A DNA stretch of 5,176 nucleotides from Geodermatophilaceae bacterium (GTDB lineage Bacteria; Actinomycetota; Actinomycetes; Mycobacteriales; Geodermatophilaceae): assembly GCA_013811975.1 (NCBI GenBank), contig JACCUF010000166.1, forward strand, positions 1-5,176, in the 5' to 3' direction. Positions 4,596-5,176 of this stretch are shown piece by piece. The translations under genes and the position numbers were made by a program. Position 1 is the stretch's first letter. Every line of letters begins with the position of its first letter. A model generated the notes under the pieces. It did not search any database and was not told where the DNA came from. It saw only the letters and a program-made list of their open reading frames with translations.

Positions 4596-5176
4596 CGCGG
4601 CTCCGCCAGGCCGGCGGCCGCTGCCACACTGCGGGACTGCAAGGCCGAGACGAGATCCCAGCTGACTTCATCGACCGCCCGGCCACCGTCGATGGTGATC
4701 AGCTCCTCGCGTACGGCGTAGTACTCCACCAGCGGGGTGGTCTGCTTGTTGTACACCTCGATGCGGTGCTCGATCACTGCTCGGTCGTTGTCATCAGCCC
4801 CGCGTCCTCGGCCCATCAGACGATCGACCAGGTCCTCGTCGTCGACCCGCAGGTGTACCGCGACCTGCACCTCGACGCCGAGCTGGCTGGCCACGAGATA
4901 GGCGGCCTCGGCTTGCTCCGAGGTGCGCGGGAAACCGTCAAGGATGTAGCCGCCGGTTCTGCTGGCCGCCAGAACGGGCTTGCGCAACATGTCCATGACG
5001 ATCTGGTCCGGGACGAGGTCGCCGCGGTCCATGAATGCCTTCACCCGCTGACCCAGTGCTGTCCCCTCGGCCACGTGCTTGCGGAGCAAATCGCCGCTGG
5101 ACAGGTGGGTCAGGCCGAAGAAATCCGCCATCCGCGCGGACTGTGTTCCCTTGCCCGCGCCGGGACCGCCGATGAA
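4583..5176 (-). CDS. adk: Adenylate kinase (5' end outside window)
   Basis: The visible 197 residues start inside the first beta strand at the window edge; only a few N-terminal residues are missing. They show P-loop GGPGAGKGT (visible 3-11), LSSGDLLR of the NMP-binding domain (25-32), and DGFPRTSEQ (80-88). Gln88 corresponds to E. coli Gln92, which contacts adenine, whereas UMP/CMP kinases have Asn here; this supports AMP as acceptor. The lid is the short, zinc-free type (GRGRGADDNDRAVIEHRIEVY, about 122-142), as in mycobacterial Adk. The enzyme converts ATP + AMP to 2 ADP in the cytoplasm. A 15-20 residue Ala/Ser-rich tail follows the fold. An in-frame ATG at 5129-5131 is not the start because the P-loop lies upstream of it. 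Its downstream neighbour is the convergent lipoprotein gene, not map as in the usual secY-adk-map cluster, so it may be a second Adk. Confidence 0.9.
   Translation of the reverse strand, partial: FIGGPGAGKGTQSARMADFFGLTHLSSGDLLRKHVAEGTALGQRVKAFMDRGDLVPDQIVMDMLRKPVLAASRTGGYILDGFPRTSEQAEAAYLVASQLGVEVQVAVHLRVDDEDLVDRLMGRGRGADDNDRAVIEHRIEVYNKQTTPLVEYYAVREELITIDGGRAVDEVSWDLVSALQSRSVAAAAGLAEPRSQS

Noticed and set aside
1..5176. Mobile element, CRISPR array, toxin-antitoxin or defence system
   Set aside because: No transposase or integrase motifs, no spaced direct repeats, no tRNA-like attachment site, and no paired small toxin/antitoxin genes were found; base composition looks uniform across the window.

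Overview
This is high-GC DNA (by eye about two-thirds G+C) with strong G/C preference at third codon positions, GTG starts and apparently leaderless genes. Together with the gene families present, this points to an actinobacterial (Actinomycetota) chromosome; the sequence does not justify a finer placement. I see no rRNA, tRNA, CRISPR array, insertion sequence, integrase or phage gene.

Layout from left to right: (1) a minus-strand flavoprotein of the phytoene desaturase/PYROXD2-like NAD(P)/FAD-dependent oxidoreductase family, its 3' end cut by the window (1-1490); (2) a divergent intergenic region (1491-1600) holding a 27-bp near-perfect dyad; (3) a plus-strand MmcQ/YjbR-family gene (1601-2005); (4) a 154-bp gap with two hairpins and a -10 box; (5) a plus-strand alpha/beta hydrolase (2160-2951); (6) a short convergent gap with two tandem hairpins; (7) a minus-strand cytoplasmic FKBP-type peptidyl-prolyl isomerase (2986-3363); (8) a second divergent region with a possible tiny leader ORF; (9) a plus-strand YdeI/OmpD-associated-family gene (3486-4079); (10) a hairpin and a possible ECF-sigma promoter ahead of a small secreted lipoprotein gene that appears to be frameshifted (4192-4571); (11) a minus-strand adenylate kinase, its 5' end cut by the window (4583-5176).

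The genes do not form an obvious operon or pathway. Strands alternate (- + + - + + -) and every gene except perhaps the YdeI-like one seems to have its own initiation signals, so this reads as a housekeeping/accessory mosaic of single-gene units. I found no coherent undescribed multi-gene system. The points most worth checking are the broken lipoprotein frame, the dyad between the flavoprotein and the MmcQ/YjbR gene, the matching leaderless -10 geometry ahead of two genes, and an adenylate kinase with no map gene on its visible (3') side.
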